DNA of 64,000 bases from Sodiomyces alkalinus F11 (lineage: Eukaryota > Ascomycota > Sordariomycetes > Glomerellales > Plectosphaerellaceae). A program made the translations under genes and the position numbers. The notes beneath the pieces are model-generated. The model worked only from the letters and a program-made list of their open reading frames with translations. It was not told where the DNA came from and did no database searches. Positions 59,671-64,000 of this stretch are shown in pieces; the stretch's first letter is position 1, and each line of letters begins with the position of its first letter. The DNA lies in contig NW_021167082.1 of the NCBI RefSeq assembly GCF_003711515.1, positions 3,217,691-3,281,690 on the forward strand. Direction: 5' to 3'.

Positions 59671-62130
59671 ATACCTCCTAAAAGGGTCTTAGAGAATACT
59701 GCCGCTATTAGCGCTAATAGTAATACCCCTGCTATAGGTAGTAAGCGAAAGGCTAGGGGTATTACTAAGAGGGCCCCTAAGTGCTCGAAGACTACCGGCG
59801 GTAATACTATTACTAACTATAATAATAGTAGTGGTGTAATATTATTGCCTACCAGTTCTTTAAGGCCTAATAATACTTTCACTACTTCCGTTCCTATAAT
59901 ACCTAAGATGATTCTAACGCTAGCTCCGACTATAACTCCTTGAATTATACCTTAGACCGCCCCGCCTATTACTCCTCGGACCGCCCCCCCTACCACTCTT
60001 CGCCTATTATTCGCCGCGATATTCAGGATGTAGGTTATAATAGACCCCTATAGGATCTATATAACTATTACGTCCGGTATTAGAGTACTAATATTAACTT
60101 CACGGCTATACCTATTCTTGTTCGTTTATATTAATTTATAGGAAGTAAGTTAGCCTTTTATTAGTTTCTTAGCGAGCGATAGCTAATATAGCTATATTTA
60201 TAGAACGATCCGCTAAATATAACTACTACAAGATATAAGGCAATAAGCATTATAATAAAGTAAGTCCTATACCCACTCTTTATTATAACCGCTCCGCGAC
60301 CAACTAATACATTATAGTTACTTATTAATACTTGTAAATTAGCTTATGTAATATAGAATCATATTATAAAAGTATTCGAAGAAAGCCGTGGCTTTACGGC
60401 TATTAAACGCCGGTTATTACCTAAGGCTTAGACTCGCCTAGGAGCCCTTATATCCGATTAAAGCGAAGCTTATAACTAAATCTCTAGAGCCGAGCGGTGA
60501 GTTTATTAGTAACGCAAAGTTAAAGCTAATTTATAGTTAGAAGCTTTTAAGGATTATAACTACATTCTAACTCGACTTATAGTAGCTATAGAGTAATAAG
60601 TAGTTAACAGCCGCGTAACTAATAGCTTCTTATCAGAGTTAGTTTAGAGTAATAAGGACTTAGTATATAAGCTAGCGGATCTAAGCGGGAAAAAAAGCAT
60701 CGTCAAGCTAAAAGTAACCCTAAGGTGCCGTATTATCGATAAAATCAGTTCTGATATCGGATTCGGATTCTACGCCCTTATAAGCACCGGAGACCGATAT
60801 CGTAGCGAGGCCGTAGAGGGCGCGGTGGGTTATATGCTATAAGGCGGCCCGCGGGGCTAACTAAACATAATACTAGCACACTACTATAAAGCGCCTAGAA
60901 TACGATAACTAGCACTAACCCGGGGCGCGTAGCTCTAAGGCAGCCCCTAAATCCTAGGCACTAAGCGGGCGTACCGAAAGCGTACTATATAAACTACGTA
61001 CCTAATTTTCCGGACTACTAGCTAATAGGGTAAACGCCGATAAGGCGCTAAAGCTTATATAGACGATCCGTTAAATATAACACTGTAAGACTATTATAGG
61101 GAAGCCGCTACGGTAATAACCCGGTAGTAATATACCCCCCCCTATAACTAAAAGGCTTTCTAATACGATTTAATAAGCGATTAAGGATATACTAATAGAA
61201 TTACTCGGGGTAGCAGGACCTAAGACCTACGCCTAGGTAGTAAGGAGCACGCCGGCGTAGCGCTAATATATTAGGATCGTACCGTCGAAGGTTATACCCA
61301 CCCGATACGCCTAAGAATAAATAGTCTGATACGGGGATACTAAAATTAACCTTAAAAGCTAAACCCTTTAAGAGATTACTAAGGCGAATAACTAAGTTAC
61401 TCGCTACGTAGATATAATAGCCGCGCGATAATTCCCGAGTAGCGATATAATTATTATATTTAAGTATATGAATAAATAGTGGATAGCAAATATAAATAAC
61501 TAGGTTAAAGGCGTATTCGGTATAGAAGCTATAATATAAGAGAAACTATGCTAAGTTATAGTAAAAGAAATACCGATAGCGTAGCTATTAGCTAGCGACC
61601 CCGAAATAGGGCTATAAGAACTTCGATTATAGAATAATATAGCGATTACCCAGATTAAGGCCAGGAAACCCAGGAATAATATAGCGCGGATAGCGCTACT
61701 AATTATTAAGATCGCCCGCCCCGAGTATATAAAGCGACTAGTAAAGGAGGGAGTGTTCTTCAACTATAAATACTTTAATAACGAACCCTATAGCCCCGAG
61801 ATCTCCCTATAATCATACTTTAAGTGCCTTAACTTTAGGTATAAAATAGGCTAGTATTAAATAATAGAAACGCTATACGGGTATTATAGCAGCGTAGATT
61901 TAGTATATTAAGGAGGCTTCGCGGCGTACGAAGCTAAGACGGACCCGAAGAAATAGCGCTACGCCGTTTATAAAGGGCTATACGCAGTATTCGACGATAA
62001 GTGCCCGAATAAAGTAAAAGAAAGGGCGCAGACTAAGGAGGTATACACTAATAGGTTAAGGGGATTCTACGTTAGCTAACTTAAGAAATATAGGGCGGAG
62101 TAGGAGCATAGCGTTGTTACGGTATCGTAA
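59671..62130 (+). pseudogene. LINE-B ORF1 relic
   Basis: Starts at a codon that is now ATA where family logic expects ATG, followed by PPKRVLENTAAISANSN. The N-terminal third is basic and Thr/Pro-rich. The middle (61.1-61.7 kb) is helical with LLGVAGPKTYAQVV. Near 61780-61860, YFKCLNFRYKIG is a zinc knuckle with Cys and His turned to Tyr. Frame ends near 62130 in front of ORF2. Confidence 0.65.
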
Positions 62131-62149
62131 AAAACGATAGTAATGTCCG

Positions 62150-64000
62150 AACCACCTAAGAAAAAGAGAAAATAGAAAGGACGCCCTTTAGGGTCGCGGA
62201 ATATCCTCCTTAAATTATATACCGCCCTCCTTACGCCTACTTGGGATAATAACCCGATTATATAGTTCCTCGCCTTTAATACTATCTTTTAGCCCCTATA
62301 AAGCCTTACCCCTTACCCCGGGGCTATACCTAAAATATAACTGTAAAGCGAAGCGAGCACGGTGTAACCGCCTAAGATAAATAATTAGAGTTATATAGTA
62401 GACGCTATATAACCGTAGCGGGTATAATATAGTAGTAGTAATAAAGCCCGGGTTCGATAAAAGGAAAAACCCGATTTACCTAAGGGGATATAGTTATACG
62501 ATAGTATAGGGGAGTAAGTATACCTTACTCTATATATATAAGCGGTATAAGGCTATTACGTTTACGTAGTATACGGGCAAGGATTAAGCCTAGGCTGTAA
62601 TTAGAGTCGGGATATAATAGTAAGAGATAAGTATATAGGTAGTATATTCGCTATACTATAAGGCAGGAGAGTAAAAGACCCCGATATATAGTCTCGCGGC
62701 GGAACCGGAGCGGTAATGTACTATCTTAGTAGGAGACTTTAATCCAAAAAGCCCCCTCTAGGATAGATATAATAAATATAAAAGAGAGTCGGAAGATCTT
62801 ATTACGCCCTTATACCGGTAATACCTCGACCTCGTAAGCCCGAGAGAATATATTACTAGGACCTCGGCCGATACAAATCGATAGTATAGCACGCTTAACT
62901 TTACCTAGGTTTTAGCGGACCTAACCTATATATACTAAGGGGATAATCTAAACCTAATAGACTTAGACTATATAGCCCAGATAATTAATATCGATGTAGC
63001 GTAGCCGCGCTAGCGTAGTATTAGTAAAGGATAAAAGTAAAGGAAGCTAGACTATAAAACGGCCTAAAAATAGGCTTAGAGGCTAGACTATAGAGAAATA
63101 CCCCTTACCCCGGAAGTAATCGACTAGGCTATAAGCTAGATACTATAGGACCTTACCAATATCGCGGATATTATGGCGCTAGGATATAAGCTAGCCGCCT
63201 TCCGCGATAGACCGCTATAATAGATATAGAAAATGGTAAAGGCGAATAGGGAGGTAATAAGGCTTATATAGCACTAATATAGGCGGAGGTCGCGCGGTAG
63301 GTAGGATAAACTTAAGGAGGAAGAAAAATATTATAATATACCAATTAGGACGAAATGGCGGAAAAGCTAGCGCGGCGCCGTTATTATAACGGTAGCAGAC
63401 TAAAAAAGCCTCTAAATACTATAATACTAGGCCTAGATAATAAACTACCTACCCCTAAACCTCTTATCTATCCCGCCCCTATAGCGTAGCGCGGGCGGAC
63501 CGGTCATAATAATATATAATAGAAAAGTAATAATCCTCGTAGTAAAGTTCTTCCCCCTACTATACCCTATAGAAAACGGGCGTATCGGTAACGCGCCGAG
63601 GCCGGAGATAATACTACTTACGTAAAAGGTCACGGAAAAGAAGGTCTAATGGTTATATAATAAATAGTAAAGTAAAAAGTACCCGGAGAGGATAGCCTAC
63701 TAATCGGATTCCTACTCGCCTATAACTAACCACTCTATACACGACTAGTATAACTCTTCTCCGTAAGACTTAAGGCCGTATATTTCCTATAATAATACTA
63801 TACCGTAAAGGTAATAATGCTTAAGAAACCGGAAAAACTAAAGGAGGCTTATATAATAGCCTTAGGGTAATAACTAATATTACTCCTAAGCGTTATAGAG
63901 AAAACCCTCGAGAAGGTAATAACGGGGAGAATTATAACCGTAGCGGAGGAGTATTAACTCCTCCCCGCCGGATAGATAGATAATTAAATATACTAAGATA
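62150..64000 (+). pseudogene. LINE-B ORF2 relic: endonuclease and start of reverse transcriptase
   Basis: Begins SEPPKKKRK then KGRPLGSRN (about 62147-62205): an SV40-like nuclear-localisation motif next to an AT-hook-like GRP core, separated by one RIP stop. The endonuclease follows; ILVGDFNPKSPL near 62735 is the intact G-D-F-N motif. RT begins at about 63.85 kb and is truncated by the window edge. The frame holds dozens of TAG/TAA. Confidence 0.72.

Larger units (their letters stand above)
59641..64000 (+). mobile_element. LINE family B, forward copy, continues beyond the right edge
   Basis: Non-LTR retrotransposon with ORF1 and ORF2 relics; RT begins at about 63.85 kb and is cut by the window end. 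Same family as the reverse copy at 1-1598 and related at the RT start to LINE-A (compare 39.34-39.43 with 63.86-63.98 kb). Heavy RIP. The 63-residue frame at 63445-63633 on the other strand is a shadow. Confidence 0.78.

Overview
The window looks like a transposon graveyard from a filamentous ascomycete (Pezizomycotina) with exactly one gene that looks alive. Three things point there. First, nearly the whole window carries the signature of repeat-induced point mutation (RIP): TA is everywhere, CA and TG are scarce, CG is kept, and ancient reading frames are peppered with TAA/TAG where CAA, CAG or TGG would be expected. Second, the one intact gene has five short GT-AG introns (61-77 nt), several with CTAAC/CTGAC-type branch points, and encodes a fungal Gvp36-type BAR-domain protein. 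Third, the mobile elements are typical of ascomycetes: Ty1/Copia, Ty3/Gypsy, Tad-like LINEs and a Pogo/Fot1-like foldback element.

Layout. 1-1.6 kb: reverse LINE (family B) running off the left edge. 1.9-14.1 kb: a Copia element (Copia-2, TSD CTCCC) with a second Copia (Copia-1, TSD AGATC) nested in its gag. 14.7-20.0 kb: reverse Ty3/Gypsy with a chromodomain-like end, cut by a LINE 3' end. 20.1-22.0 kb: a third Copia relic with a probable 3' LTR. 22.2-22.5 kb: a degenerate tRNA-like (SINE-like) unit. 22.6-28.9 kb: nearly complete Tad-like LINE (family C) with RNase H, ending in a duplicated 3' end. 28.9-32.4 kb: 3' half of another Copia-1 with an 826-bp foldback MITE (TSD TA) inside. 32.4-33.9 kb: unassigned RIP-mutated DNA. 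33.9-35.6 kb: normal-composition island with the BAR gene (reverse strand, six exons, 321 aa). 35.6-55.4 kb: a LINE-A fragment only about 300 bp upstream of the BAR start codon, split by a large unidentified element with inverted termini (35.68-54.24 kb). That element contains one full-length LINE-A (TSD 14 bp), one 5'-truncated reverse LINE-A (perfect 15-bp TSD), an older LINE-A piece, a solo-LTR-like repeat and degenerate frames of its own. A second MITE lies at 54.25-54.86 kb. 55.4-58.9 kb: an element with ~600-bp inverted ends and 111-bp subterminal repeats that carries a Gypsy-like gag-protease but no visible reverse transcriptase. 59.6-64.0 kb: forward LINE-B running off the right edge.

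There is no operon or pathway here. The biological content is a stack of insertions whose order can be read from target-site duplications, plus a single presumably functional membrane-curvature gene left untouched by RIP. I could not run similarity searches. Family calls rest on motifs that remain legible through the RIP stops, and most element borders not fixed by a TSD are good only to a few tens of bases.
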